From NCBI GenBank assembly GCA_012295275.1, contig CM022665.1, forward strand, positions 19,422,150 to 19,486,149: a stretch of 64,000 nt of DNA, given 5' to 3'. Position numbers and translations under genes: made by a program. The notes below the pieces were generated by a model. The model searched no databases, was not told where the DNA came from, and saw only the letters and a list, made by a program, of their open reading frames with translations. Source of the stretch: Chrysomallon squamiferum. Taxonomy: Eukaryota; Mollusca; Gastropoda; Neomphalida; Peltospiridae. Below, one piece after another: positions 25,459 through 39,320 of the stretch (its first letter is position 1; every line of letters starts with the position of its first letter).

Positions 25459-26537
25459 CAGGGGTGTGAAATCTGCACTTTCAACAAGTGGGAAGTTGAC
25501 TACTTCATGACTGTGACCACTGACAACTGATATGTGAAGAAATAATCAAAACACTGAAAGGGGGCAAAGCCAAACAGCATTTTGTTGACATGAGAACCAA
25601 TACGTAATTAATCTTCACTGTATCATTCATTAACACACAGTGAACCACATCAAACAAATAATCATATATATTCAGAACAATGCCCTTTGACACTAACAGT
25701 TTCATGTTGTCCCTGAGGACAGTAGGTATCTGCCAAAGATATTTTATACGACAGCCCAGTCTGATGGCTATGTCAGGGACAGACAGCATGTCATGTACTG
25801 AATCTGTGACAAGAAATTTTGGTTTTCTATGATACTAACAATAGACAGTCTCCTTTGAATGATTTCAACTTTGTGGTGGTCCTGTCTGTTCTTGTTGATG
25901 TCCTAGCTTGCATAAACAGCCTAAATTCAATGATCAGTTTCAGCCATTCCATGAAATGAAAATGAAACTGTAACTGGTGTTGATCTGCTGGAGATACAGA
26001 AGTCAGTGGTGGCATACCCACCCTAATCTTCATGAGATGGCTTGAAATACCCTCGTTCTCTCCAGCAGTACATGCTTATGTCAGGCAGCATTCTCCAAAA
26101 TGAAATACTTGAAAAGCAAATATCGACTATACTTGACAGATTGTAACTTGGAATCAAGTTTGCAACTGATGCTCTTGACTTTGCCCTTCAATTTTAAGAA
26201 TTTTACAATGAATACACAAGACCATGCCAGTCATTGATAACTGTACAAGGTGAGTTTCAAAGTTGCTATTTAATAAAAGTAATAAATAATATTAGTAACT
26301 GTTTTATTTGGACTCTAATGAGAATCACAGAGGGATGAAATCAATTCTCATGGAAACATGTAAAAGCACTTGTTATTTTATTTATATGCAGCATTTTAAG
26401 TCACTGAGGTTCATTGTTAGAAAATTATGGAAAATCACACGTTACACTTTCAGAGTTTATGTAAAATTTGTGTGGCCATAGTGCCAGTAATGTTAAAGTG
26501 CTGTGGTGAAAACAGTCATAAAGTTTGCACACCCCTG
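25459..26537. mobile_element. hAT-type DNA transposon, short or non-autonomous
   Basis: The ends are an inverted repeat. The left end begins CAGGGGTGTGAAA at 25,459 and the right end, read on the opposite strand from 26,537, begins CAGGGGTGTGCAAACTT. CAGGGGTGTG-type ends are typical of hAT elements. The 8-bp flanks are CTCTAGAT (25,451-25,458) and GTTTAGAT (26,538-26,545), six of eight matching, as expected for an aged hAT target-site duplication. The 1,079-bp interior has two short - strand frames (25,505-25,789 and 25,827-26,033) in which I recognise no hAT transposase motif. It is probably a non-autonomous copy. Confidence 0.75.
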
Positions 26538-27902
26538 GTTTAGATACTATAATAAAAAAATATGTGAAATGGAATTAACTTAAAAATGCAACTATTAAAT
26601 GAAAAATAAAATAAAAATAGTAAAATGTTATTAATATTAGCTATTACATGGTGATCATAATACATGTATGTAAAATGTATTTCAGTATACTTGTTAGAAA
26701 TCTAAATAATAATTTTAAAAATATATTAAAAAAAAAAAAAAAATTAAGACAGTGCATGTCAAAATACCAATACATTATATGAACTGTAACTCCAATTGAT
26801 TATATTCACTGGTTTAAATGATGAAATTATATTTTAGATAGTTTTCACAGGCACACTGTCACAGCAACCAGCTTAAAATAGATAACTATGGTTGATATTG
26901 TGCTGATAACATACAAAACATTATTGACTAGTAACATCACAAACCATTACATCTAACTTCACAGTGGTATGTCATTCAAATATGAATGAATTTCAAATAA
27001 ATAAGTTTATTTATCTCAAATATTTCTTTGAAATAACATTTACCGTGAGTATCTCAGTGTTTTCATTTAAGATTCCTTTATTTACTGTTTACAAAAATAT
27101 TAACAATGAAACAAACAATACTGTTAATAAAATTCAAACCATCATAGATGGAATGATGCAGAACTACAGATTTACATTTTCCAATTACACACAATACATT
27201 TACAGATTATAACTAACACATTTAACTTCAATCCAGAAAACACACATTCAGTAAAAATTTCTATTTGTCAGAAAGTATTATTTTTATGCTCTATATAAAC
27301 ATAATAAAAAATTAATGAAATGGAGTGAATGAAAAATAAAAGAAAACAAAACAATATCAAAAAAGAAAAAGGTTGTTAATATATATTATTGTACATGTAT
27401 AAGTACTGAATGACAAAAGACAATTAAAATTAAATAAAATTTCATCTTTTTAAACTCAAGATACTGGCCAAAATATATCAAAATATCAACACTCATTTTA
27501 CAAATAAATGATGTTTTTATACACACAAACAAACACATTTTTTTTTTATGACTTAAAATAAAAAATAAATAAAACGTAAAAGAGCAAAAAAAGAAAACCA
27601 AACATACTTTGAGTTCTATTTTATCCCAGTTGAATGTGTATATATTTAAAATTGTTTAAGCTTGACAATACTTGAAAATTAATTATAGTGTTTTGTTTTT
27701 AACTAATAGACATTTTCTAATTTCCTTTTTAAAAATGTTTTTGCAGAATATAAATAATTATGCAAATGACCAGCAAATGCATAGGTAACATTTTATTTAA
27801 TAATTAAAAACCCATATCATATATGACTACTAAAAGAACAACAAGAACTTGTTCACATTAAATGTGCTTTATCACAGGCATTCTGAATTAAGGAATGACA
27901 TC

Positions 27903-27943
<41 letters not shown>

Positions 27944-29496
27944 ATATCTATATATATATATATGTATATATGTATATATATATAAAATAATAATAAAAAA
28001 TAAACATCACATTTTGTGTCCAGAGAAAAGCTACTAAATTTTACCTTTAGACTAATTAAAAACAGAGTAACAATAATGCCATGTTTCTTGCATTTGACAG
28101 ACAGTTATATCTGAGTTTTTAAATTGTTTTCAGCTTTTCAAGAGCAAAATAAGTATGTTTGCAACTGGGGATACATTCAGGATTTGTTATTATCTCAGAA
28201 CATCTTTAACACAAACTCATAACACCATCATGTGCTTGGGTTAAATTCTTAAAATAACATAACATTTTTTTTTACTTTTGTTATGTCTAACTGTTCTGAA
28301 TTTCAGATAGAACAATCTTATCAAATGGATAAGATGAATATAATTGTCATCAAAAGTGTAACTGCTTATCGAAAAATCTGATATACAGTATTTGAGTTGA
28401 AATAATAGTTTTTGGTTTTTTTAAATCATAGGATACAAAATCTGAACTAACAAGGAAGGTGTAAGGGAGATAATTTTAGTGAAGTAAAGAAACCATCTAC
28501 ATTCAAACTGATACACTTTACTAATGTAAAACAAAAAGTAACAATGAAATTTTAGTTTGTGCGAGAAAACAAAATTCATTTATTGATGTGCTATTAGCAT
28601 TTTTCTAAACAGATAAATTCCATAGCTTTGTTATAAAACTAAGTTTTACTTCTCTCAGTCTGTGCATAGTTCTCTTATACATATATACAAACAATAAAAA
28701 AAAATTGAAGCATAATAATATTGTTAATGTTTTTAAATAAATTTGTTTCTGAAAACATTTGTAGCAACCTGGATATAATATAAACAATAAATAAATTATT
28801 TCACAATAATATAACATTAATATAATTAAAATTATTTAACTGTTAAAACAGGGTATACTTTATAAAAAAATTTAAATATCCATCTGTATAATCCTACCAT
28901 AAACTAAACTTTACGTATTCTAACATCAAACAAAAATACCAAAAATCTAATATTTTTAGTCATAACAAACAAGATATATTTTCTTTGATATTTCTTCAGA
29001 ATCACTTGTAACACTCAAACATGAGATAAATGTTTTAAATCAACAACAATAATACTAAAGCATATTGTGGAACAGATGCATTATTAATATTATTACTGTT
29101 ATTATACCAAATATGAATTAAACTAAGAATTTTATTATTCAAAATTAGAAATATTGTTCTGGTTCTGAACAATCCACACATATATAAATATATTTCAAAT
29201 ATATTTGTTAATACTGAGTACCATTTTGTTGCATCCACTGTTCATTTACAAAACAAAGTATAATAACAGTATTGCTTCATCATTCAGTACATCTATTATT
29301 GCAATAACAGTACAATATGTAAGCTGTCATAGTTATGATGTAATGCATTAATAAATTCTCCTATAGAAACATTTGCCCACAAAAAATAATTAAACCCTTC
29401 AACATCATATATCAGTTATAATATCTGGTTAGGAAAATTAAATGACTGAAGTGAGACCTATTGTAATGGAAAAGCACTGTTCTTGTGATGATATTT
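26538..29496. other. AT-rich sequence downstream of the Rabin8-like gene
   Basis: No exon is recognised. It includes a (TA)n tract of about 80 bp at 27,903-27,982 and poly-A patches. The part nearest 29,496 probably contains the 3' UTR of the - strand Rabin8-like gene, whose poly-A site I could not fix. Confidence 0.5.
27903..27982. repeat. (TA)n microsatellite
   Basis: About 80 bp of nearly pure TA repeat with a few TCTA and TGTA interruptions. Frames reading Ile-Tyr repeats are by-products. Confidence 0.95.
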
Positions 29497-32400
29497 TTAT
29501 GCCAATCCGAGTCGAGTTAATGCCATCTGACGTCGGAGCCGAACAATCTCAAGAAATGCTTCCTTGTCTAAAAAAAATAATAATAAAATTAAAATATTAT
29601 TTTTAAACCAGAACCAAAAACAACAACCCATCCCAAAATAATCTTTGTTATCAGGCAGTAAATTGAAAGCTACTGAACAAAACTTTAAACATTTATCATA
29701 AGCCTTAATGTATCTTCTATGTAAAAACACTTTATAAAATATAAATTAGCATTAATCAGTCATTGAAATAAAACAAATAATATTTGCCAACTATGCTTGT
29801 CTCTTTAACTGGCAGAACAGTTAAACTGCATCAACTGAAAATGAAGCAATACCAATAAAATCAAAATAAATTATTTGAACAGTACATATGTACTACTCAT
29901 ACTACAAATCCTTGTTTTAAAACTTTGAATTTAAAAAATAGTGAAAATGTATTTGAAATGATCACTTAAAAATATTTAAAATTTCACCTGTTTTAATGAT
30001 GTGTTTTGCTTATCTGAAATTCATTTTTTCTTTATGATTTTTAACACACAGGGCAGAATCAATCTGGTGCTATCTTTATTGTTTAATTAGATAATTAAAT
30101 TTAAAAAAAAATAATACAGAGAATGCTAAAAAATCTGTCTAAAAGTTATCCTCTTCAATATAAAAACAAATAAGTAATTTGTATAACATTATAACTACAA
30201 AGCAACAAAACATCTAACCCTCGGTCTTCACAAGTCCCTGCCGAATATATCGAATGTATGTATAAAAGTCACACACTGAAGCAATCTGAAATAAAAATCA
30301 GTATGATAATACCTCCTTTTCAACATGCACTACTAAACCTGTGAGAAAAAAACTCTTTATTTCATTCAAATGTTGTAAATATGTTCATAAACTTTCTTAT
30401 CATAGTGCAAAACTGTTTTATTCCTAAAATTCCATTTATTGGTAACAGGAAGACTGACCCTATTCCGGCACATCTGTGATATAGAGTACCAGTTCTGACA
30501 ATCGTCCAATTTAATTCTGTAGTTACACAGTTTGTTAGTTTCTGTCAGCAAACATTTCCTGGAATAAATTAATATATTTAAATTAATTCTAACATATAAT
30601 TATCTGTCAATAAATAAGAAAAAAAAAAAAAAAAAAAAAAAAATGCCTAAAGAATAACAGCTAAACTGAGAAATCTCAAGACATACTTAAAATATTACTA
30701 TCAAAACACTGTAAAACTGTATTTATCATTAAAAAATAATAATAATAATAAAACAGCAGAACAGATACACATAATATTATCACAATGACAATAAAACAAT
30801 TCATATATTACTTTAGAAACAAATTGCAAGGTTTTTTTTATTCAAGAAATACTCAGTGATCTATTCCACAAGAAAACACAAAGATGTAAACTGAGAAAGT
30901 CAATTGTGTCTACAATCAAAATATAATTAACTCAAACTGATTATATCAAAGGTAATAACACAGTGGGGATGCAGTTGTGATAAATAATTCACTATCAGCA
31001 CATACTGAAGAAAAACAAAAATGACAATATTTAAACTTACCTAGGATATGAATTTTGGACTGGAATAGGTTCTATAGTCAGAGTATTTCTGTCAACACAC
31101 TCTTGAACTCTTTCAGACAACTACAATATGAAATCGAATATTTGCTTATGGTAATTGTACTTTTTTGTTATGTATCACTTTAGTTTGCAACATCTACAGA
31201 TAATGAAAATATTGATATGATTAGTGTTTCTGACACTCTGAAGTAGTAAGTGTTAGTAAATTCTGGCTTCGAGATGTCTATTAAATAATTTTTGAATTAA
31301 TTTATCATTCTTATGGTAACCACTAACCTTTTTATTTGAGAAATTCAGACAGGGTCCGATATCTTCTAGTTTCACTCTTTGGACAAATATCTCAGATCCT
31401 TCCATCTCTTCATTATGTCTCCATTTCAAAAATTCATCATAACAGACAGTGTCAAACTAAGAAAAACAAAAAATTTCACTAATTACAGGAAAAAAACACA
31501 TTTTCGAATTAAGTTTTCAGAATTTAAAGTTTTTATTTCTTAATTTTATATTTTTCAGTATAATTAAGGTCTGTATCATTTAAGGCATAGTAAAATAATG
31601 CAAATCTTCATCTGCACAATCTGGATTTAAGTACTAAAACTTAATACTCTTGTAGACAAACAAACAGACTCTTAAACAACTTAGAATCCATCATGACATC
31701 ACAGAATAGTGATTATCTAGCTCATTTGAGCTCTATGTTGCATATATTCCAAAGTCACCTACTACATACAGAAACTTCCTAAAATGTTTCATATTCAGTA
31801 AATAATTTTATTATTATTGTCTTGCTTTTTTTTCACTTCAAAAGAAATATAAATTATCACAGTTTTCTATAATAAAACTACTGCTATATGTAGCACTGGA
31901 ATTTGTTTGTTGGTACCCTATTTCCAAAGCTCAAATATATCTCCCTTCAACTGACCAGCCTATCTGAAGTGACCTCATTCTAACCAGGGAATCCTATAGA
32001 ATTCTGTCAGATTCAAAACTGAAAGTAACTTATTTATTAGTTAGCTGAGAATTTGCAGAAAGACCATCAATTTCTATGGAACCACAGGTCCAATTTCCAA
32101 ATGACAAGCAAAAGGTAATTTAGTTTATGCAGATTCTTGTTATAATATGGATATCTCAGGGACACTTGTAAAATCTGAGTTTTCATCAAGCTTGATGACG
32201 TTCTTTTCAAGATGGCACAAGTTTAAGTGCCTTGTTTAGTGCAGATCATAAGCCACTTGGAATGGGTTTAAAGTGACAGTTTATTATGAGTGAGGACACT
32301 GCTAACTGTCTGAATACTGAGTATTCAAAGTAATCTCAAAGGTAATATTTTTATTTTTAATTGGAGTAATTGTTACACATAAAGTTTAGTAAAACCTGAA

Positions 32401-35400
32401 ATTGGTGTGGCAAAACTGACGGTCAGAGGGTTGGGCATCAAAGAAATTTTATAAAAAGGACTCCATGTTATTTCAGAACCTGCCACCTGAATTGTATTAG
32501 TTAAAAATATGTCACATTTCATTCTGTATGCATAGTGGAAATGACTAAGGTAGCATTGTCTGTATGAGGTAAATTGTTCATTTATGCACTAAAAATGGTG
32601 CAAAGGATTTTTTTTTAATCAAGCTCTTTACAGTACATTATATTTTAAATCTTATATTTCTAAATTCACTTTTGTACCTGAACTGCATAATATTAAACCT
32701 GTGCTGATGTCAAACTTTAATCAACTCAGACGTCAAATGATTACCTCTTTACAACTAACTGGTTCTTTACCCTGCTGGGCCTCTGCCTGTTGTCTCGATT
32801 CTTTAGTAAACTCATGGTGACTAGTTGAACGTCGATGAGTTTTCCAGAATGGTTTAGAAGATTTTTTGTCTTTCCCATCTGCAATCTGTGGGTGAAGATG
32901 CTTGTTTGGTGAACTGGGTGTTGAAGTAAGGACAAGCTGTTTAAGTGCCACTACCTCAGCTTGAAGAACTTCAATCTGAATATTTGAATAAAGAAAAGAA
33001 AAGAAAAAAAAACTAAAATAAAAAAAGGAAAAAGAAAGACAGAATATCAAATAAAACTATAGAAATAAAAAACCAAAATAAAAATAATAACTAGTCAGCA
33101 TATATCACAAAATGCTGAATTTGTGAATCAATAAATTTACCTAGCATTGACACAGAGGACAACGTAATTTAAACATATACATTTGAAGCCTAAGTACATT
33201 GTTTCAATTACACCTTTCTGCTTTTAGTATTTATCTCTCTCGTTTAATTACACAGCAAGATCAAAATGTATTAAAATGACAAATTCAATTATTTTTAAAA
33301 CTACTTTTGTTTGAAAACACATAAACCTGCTGGGTTGCTTCTTGGAGTAATTTTTCTGTATGCATTCTCTTTACATTGGCATCTTGAACCATTTTGTTTG
33401 CTTCCTATTTAAAAAGAAAACAAAAATGTTTCAGTAATAAAATGTAGTTTTACTCCAGTTAGTTAACAGTACAAAACATTGTTTTTTTAAATAAAAAAAT
33501 TCTGATTTAAATTTAAAATGTAATAATTATATAAAATAATAACAATAAACCATAAAATTCATTTAAAATAATCAAAAACACATTCTTTCTGTCTTAATTA
33601 AAATTTATAACACATTTAAGATATTTAATATATGATTGGTGTAAGAAAGTTTCACTCATGTATTAATAAGCAAGTTGATATGAAGTTGCCAAGCATTTGA
33701 TAAAGTCATTGATAATCTAATAAAATGCTTAATTTTAACACAATTTAATACACTTTATATTTTGTATTTAAAAATAACCTCAAACAAAGATGCAGTGAGA
33801 TCATCCAGTTCTTGTTCCATTTGATAGCGAACTTTTGACAGCTTTCCAACTTCTTCGTCTTTAAGTTTTAAATCCTAAAAACATTATCAAATAAGAAAGA
33901 AATAACAATTAATTCAATTATTTATATTTTAATACGTTATGCAGTATGAACAAAAACAAAACCAATCAAAAAAGAAGTTGATTTATGAGCCAGAAGACTG
34001 TATATTGGTCATGCCCTGTGATATCTATATTGACATTTACATGTTTTCATGGTACATGAATGTACTTGGTTGGAACTTGGAACATGGCAAGTGTGGTTCA
34101 TGGCAAATGTGGTGGACAACAGTGTGTTTACATAGGCCCCAGTGAATATTTTGTCAACAACTGTGTCACCCAAGTTGACAATTTCAGTGGAGTGATTGTC
34201 AGGATGTGGGATACCACAGAAGCAAACTTGTGTTTGTACAAAGGAACCTGACAGCTGTGTGTTGTCCTATGCTATCCATTTTAGAAAGAGAGAATTCTAT
34301 CAGCAGAACAATGCCAGGTATGTAACAGTGGATCTTTCACAGAATGACAATATTAATATTCTGCCAGATCTTAACCCCAGTGACCATCTATAGTATGAAC
34401 TGGACAGACATATATGCCAACATCACCTGGATTCCAAAACTTATTCTGTCTAAGAGATGTCATGCAGCTTCTGGTGGCATTTAAGGTACTGATTGAGCAC
34501 CCTCTTGTGACATTGTTTTGTAATGAAAATGGGTCCATTGCTGTGAACCCATAGCAAGAACATTGTCACAAACTCCTGTCAAATTTTACTGTGATATGTT
34601 CATAAATAACAAAATTATGCCATTTTGTATCAAAGACCAAAAGAGATAACTCCATGAATATTTTGCTGATGCTTTTCTTATTTGACAAAGTATTCATCTG
34701 AAATAATTATAATCACTTACTGTTTGAGCTTTGAACAGTTCCTCTTGCAATCTTTGATAGGCATGTTCCTTGATTTCTGCCATGGACTGACTTCTTCTTC
34801 GGGCCTCTGTTATAGCATCAGTTTCAGAATTTGAGTGCTTCATGTTGCGTCTTGTGGGAGTTCTTCTAAGTTCTACCTGAATATCTGTGTGTTCACTAAA
34901 ATTAGAAATAAAAATAAATTAAACAATTACATCCTAAATATTAATCCATAAAAATAAATAATCTTTAATTTAAAGTATGAATTTTCTAAAAATGTTTGGA
35001 AGGTTTGAACAATGCTGATACTGTTAGTAAATAAAAAAAGGGGGAAAATATGCTCATAACATAGATGATTACATTTTTCTGTAACAGTATTTTTTAAGAT
35101 TGTGAATTCATATATTATTTCAACAAAAGCATGTAATTTTCCTTAACTAAATTTAGGCAATTCACTGTAACTCACTTAGGCACACTTTCAACTGAAGATG
35201 ATTTCTCACACCCATCTGACACATCACAATTAAAATGATCCTTCTCTGGATTCTTCAGATGTATTTTAATTCCTACTGTACCTAAACCAACTGTTGTCTC
35301 AAGCCCTGACTTAATTCCAACATCCTCTGGTGCAGGATTTTCCTCTTTGGTTTCTGCCAGAAGTTTTGGTAAGCTGGAATGTTTACTGGATGGAATCACT

Positions 35401-35921
35401 GTTTGTAACTCAGGACTTTGTGATTTCTGGGGCAGGTTGGTTTGTGACTGAGTACCATATGTTACCTGGGGCAGGTTGGTTTGTGACTGAGTACCATATG
35501 TTACCTGGGGCAGGTTGGTTTGTGACTGAGTACCATATGTTGCCTGGGGCTGGCTACCATTTGTTTGTGCTCCTTCAGGTACTGGTCTGACTTTACTGTC
35601 TGCCTTGTTCGACAACCTCCGAGAAAAAGCTGGAGGTTCACCTTGACTATTCCCTGTAGGACACTGCCTCTCTTGTATGTTGTTTGAACTAACAGCATCC
35701 AGCCCCACTCCTGGCTGTCTCTGACCAATGTCAATAAGTCCTATACCAGAATCCATACTGTCAGCATCAGCTCGATCACAAGTGTTCTGTTCACCAATGT
35801 TGGTTTTGTTGAGAGATGAACTGAAGGGTGGCACTTTATTTGGATGTGGTAATACTTCATCTGAAAGCTTTCTCACCAGATGATCAGTATCATTCTCATA
35901 AGATATCTTTTTTTCTGACAT
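29497..35921 (-). CDS. RAB3IP: Rabin8-like Rab8 guanine nucleotide exchange factor (10 coding exons)
   Basis: Exons in order of translation: 35921-35176, 34895-34721, 33874-33779, 33404-33327, 32975-32745, 31456-31328, 31120-31041, 30558-30459, 30285-30219, 29567-29497. All introns are GT-AG and the frame holds throughout, giving 590 residues. Rabin8 activates Rab8 through a Sec2 coiled coil, downstream of Rab11, in exocytosis and cilium building. The Sec2 region (about residues 285-385) carries [17 protein letters not shown] and [10 protein letters not shown], nearly identical to vertebrate Rabin8. The C-terminal part matches too ([19 protein letters not shown], the end [12 protein letters not shown]). 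The N-terminal exon is long, poorly conserved and has a 13-residue tandem repeat at about 127-165. The protein is longer than human RAB3IP (about 476). The ATG at 35,919-35,921 is the first in-frame Met after an acceptor at 35,941, so a 5' UTR exon lies upstream, unlocated. The paralogue RAB3IL1 split is vertebrate-specific, so one ancestral gene is likely. Confidence 0.94.
34085..34570 (+). pseudogene. dead Tc1-like transposase fragment in a RAB3IP intron
   Basis: Translated in shifting + frames, this intronic stretch follows the C-terminal half of Tc1-like transposases. A GERY-like region runs into [10 protein letters not shown] (family FGGGSVMVWGG). Next comes a VFVQRNLTA block (family VVIQGNLTA), then QQNNAR (family QQDNARPH), and finally PDLNPSDHL and YELDR (family SPDLNPIEHLWDELDR). 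At least two frameshifts and several stops break it, including a TAG in place of the Trp after EHL-like. It lies antisense to the host gene, between the exons at 33,874-33,779 and 34,895-34,721. Element ends were not found, so the true extent may be larger (about 33,930-34,640). Confidence 0.75.
35427..35543 (-). repeat. 39-bp coding minisatellite, three copies
   Basis: Three head-to-tail 39-bp units, the third differing at one base, lie inside the first coding exon of the Rabin8-like gene. Each adds 13 residues of the type [13 protein letters not shown]. Because the unit is a multiple of three, copy number changes keep the frame. The near identity points to recent expansion or homogenisation. 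Confidence 0.92.
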
Positions 35922-35940
35922 TGTTAACTTTATGATCACC

Positions 35941-38900
35941 CTAAAACAACAACAATAATAATACTAATATTAATAATACCACTTCTACTAATAATAAGAA
36001 AATAATGAATGAAAAATTAAATATAACAGAAATTTAACATTTTACTTTAAAAGACAATAATGACGTCAAATTTATTTAAACTGAATCAGAACAATATTTC
36101 TAAAACAGAGGAATGCCATTTATCCTTTAGTGCCAATAATTTTTGCTGATGTCTACTTTTTGGATAAGTTACTTATAATACAAGCAACTTGGGATATAAT
36201 CATGATAACAGAAATGGTAAAGAATTTAAGTTACATACAATATACTACTATTTACACTTCATAAAAGGACATTTCGAAGACTGAGGAACAGCATGGAAAA
36301 ATAATAATAGTAGTAATAATACAATATAAATGATGATAACTTGAAAATTAATGGGAGTAATAACAGTTTTATGATGAATATATTTCTGTAATTTTGACCA
36401 TTTTGTTCAAGATTTATTGAAACAATACTGTGATCAAAGTTCTTTTAAATTCTCGTATCTACCTTAAAAAGCAAAATAGTTATGTAATTTTCAAGATGTC
36501 AAGTTCATTATGTAAAATTAAAATTCTACCCTAGCTAATGTTATAGGTTATTAATTTTGTATAGATATAATTATAAACATCCAATCAAATGGCAGCATTT
36601 GATCATGTGATGTAATCGGGTTTTTACAATCCATACCACTCAGTCTGATGATTTTTGGCTTCTGCTACAAGAATGTTGGCCAATGACAGATTTGGATATT
36701 TGGCACTAATAAAACCAAAATGATGATGTACAGGCTAGACTCATTTTGGAAGATATCAACACTCACGTTAGTGTCTAGATAATTTTGTGTTCGAAAATTA
36801 AAAATCCTTTTCTAGAACAGCAAGAAGAAAAATTCAAAAGCAAAGCAAAAGAAATATACATACTATCTTACTAAGTGACTAAAAAGGTTTTTATTCCAGA
36901 TATTTAAAAAAAGGACCAACTACTACAGTAGTTCTAGAGGTTATACATGTAAGCTGGATACTAATTTTAGCACAGACACAGTGAACTAGGTTAGTGGTGA
37001 AAAGTACAATTTTGTCACATACACACAGTTTCTGCCAGAAAAAAAAAAAAAATGGTTTGGCACCAACTGGTGACCAACATATCTCTGACAGCATGACAAC
37101 ATATTTGTTACAATTACATGGTTTTTATTAAAACCTGCCCTATACTGTAAGTCTATAAAATAAAATACAGCTGAGAGTTCATTTGCAGAAATGGGGAATT
37201 CTGCATATTAATTGTCTGATTTTAAACAACTTGTCAGCTCACATCAGCCTTTATTAGATCAGAATTCACTTGTCAGCAAATAAATTCTCTAATATTTCAT
37301 CTGTGACTCTTTCAAAGACACTGATAATTACAGATTAGATATAAAATTAAATCTGTTTCATTTAACAGCAATCTAAATGAATATAAACATTTCTTGTCAG
37401 TCATTTTAAACAACATGTCAGCTCTTGTCAGTTATTAGTGGGTGCAGAACATTGTTACAAAGAAAACATTGTGGATTGCCCTAAGTTTTGGCTTTCACCT
37501 ATCCCTGTAGGCACAGCCTTAGTTAAATCCTTGTTTTGCTGAGATTGCATTTATTGTTTTTGGAAAATAAACCTGGAGTTATGATTATACAGTATATTTT
37601 TTGTAGAGTTACAGTATTGGGCAGGTTATAATAAAAAAAACAATCACAGTGTAGAAAATTAAAGGATAAATACAACTTCTTCTGCCATTCTATCATTGCT
37701 AGATCAAAGAGATTAGATGAATTAAAGGCTAAAACACCAAAGAAAAAATTGTAGACATAATAATTACAGAAAATCAGTTTACATCTAGTTTTGTATGTTA
37801 TTCAAATCAACTGATGCTGTCAGAAATATATGAAGCCAGAAAACTACTAACTAGTCAGATTAAACAGTAAAGTCAAGTATGTGACAAAAGCTCAGCATAA
37901 GGTTGCCCAATTTTTGTGATGCATTTTTGATTTCCTTGAATGCAGTTCCCTCATTGCCATTTCTGATTTCATTATTTATGAATATTTTCAAAAACAACAA
38001 ACATCATGACATAGTATACATATTCAGCTTCATCAATGAATTCATTTCTTGATCTCTGGTGAGCAACAGAGAATCAACAGACAAGATTACCATTTACCAA
38101 GCTAAACTTATTTAGGACTTTAAATCATATATTAGTTACAATAAATACATTCCTCTCTGTCAAATGTTCAAATAGTAGGTACTTTAGTCCCGGTACCAAA
38201 ATGATGCAGCCATAGTGATTACTGCTGCTACCGATGTCTGAAAAGTTTGATGTTCTGTTTATTTTATTTGATTTAGTAATTATGCAGACTAATATTCCAT
38301 TTTTAGTTAATTTTTTTTTTTCTGATAAAGATGTTTATTATCAAAACAGTTCTTAGCTAATTAGATTTTTATGAATTTTTTTTGGTATATCTATAAAATG
38401 AAGTCATAAGGAAAATTAATGCTAATTAATATTATATGTATGTTAATAACATACTTAAAAATACAGAACTGCTCTAGAACTCATCTAAAGCTTCATTTTG
38501 ATATATAATATTGGTTTAAATTTAGATCAGCTATTCTGTGCGTAACAGTTTCTCCATAGATTCTGACAGTGAATCGAGTGATACCTTTACTCAGATAAGA
38601 ATTCATATCAGTGCTAATAAAAATATCTTGGTGTCATTTTAATCTGCTTTTTTTCTCTCTCTCTCTCTTTCTGATGATACATAATTCTGTAGGAAAATGA
38701 TATTTCTTAACATTTTGTCACATACTTAGTAAAGTCAGTAAGTGTCAATGTCACTTGTCAGACCGTTTATTTCCTACTTACTTTCCCAGTGCGAAAGAAT
38801 GAAAACCAAATAATAAAAATAATTGTTACTGAAAATGTAGCTGTACCTAATGTTCGGCACTGTATAAATAACTTCCTTCGAGTTCCATGTTAAATAAACT

Positions 38901-39320
38901 GAAGCTAATAACTGTTATAATAATTATTGTCAAAATTTAATCCCTTCGACATTAACACCGAACCATAGCTCACTAATATGTACCGCAAACATTTCAATTA
39001 AACCTGCAATCCTCAAAACTGGGACAAAATACCAGTCTTTTGATGTTGTTGATTTGAAGTGCGCATGTCTGTTTGGCGTTATTTTTTTAATCTAATGCTC
39101 TAATAGTAATACTAATGTTGTTAGTATTACAGTGAATATTTTCTCTGATAATATTGCTGGATAATTCACCACTAAATATATCTAATTTATAAACATTTAT
39201 TTCTGATTCATAGAATTTAATAAATCTAAAAGTAAATATTATTCTACCCGGCCCCACCCCCCCTCAAACTATATTATATAGTATATACTATATATCATTA
39301 GTATTGTAGAAGGTCAGAGG
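35941..39320. other. upstream flank or first intron of the Rabin8-like gene
   Basis: An acceptor at 35,941 shows that transcription on the - strand starts further right, so a non-coding first exon and promoter should lie somewhere here, but none can be fixed. CCAAT sequences occur near 36,582 and 36,690. Two related stretches of about 40 bp share TTTTAAACAAC(T/A)TGTCAGCTC near 37,220 and 37,404. Otherwise AT-rich with nothing recognised. Confidence 0.45.

Noticed and set aside
35330-35590. 86-codon + strand frame with repeats
   Set aside because: It is the antisense shadow of the 39-bp repeat in the Rabin8 first coding exon.
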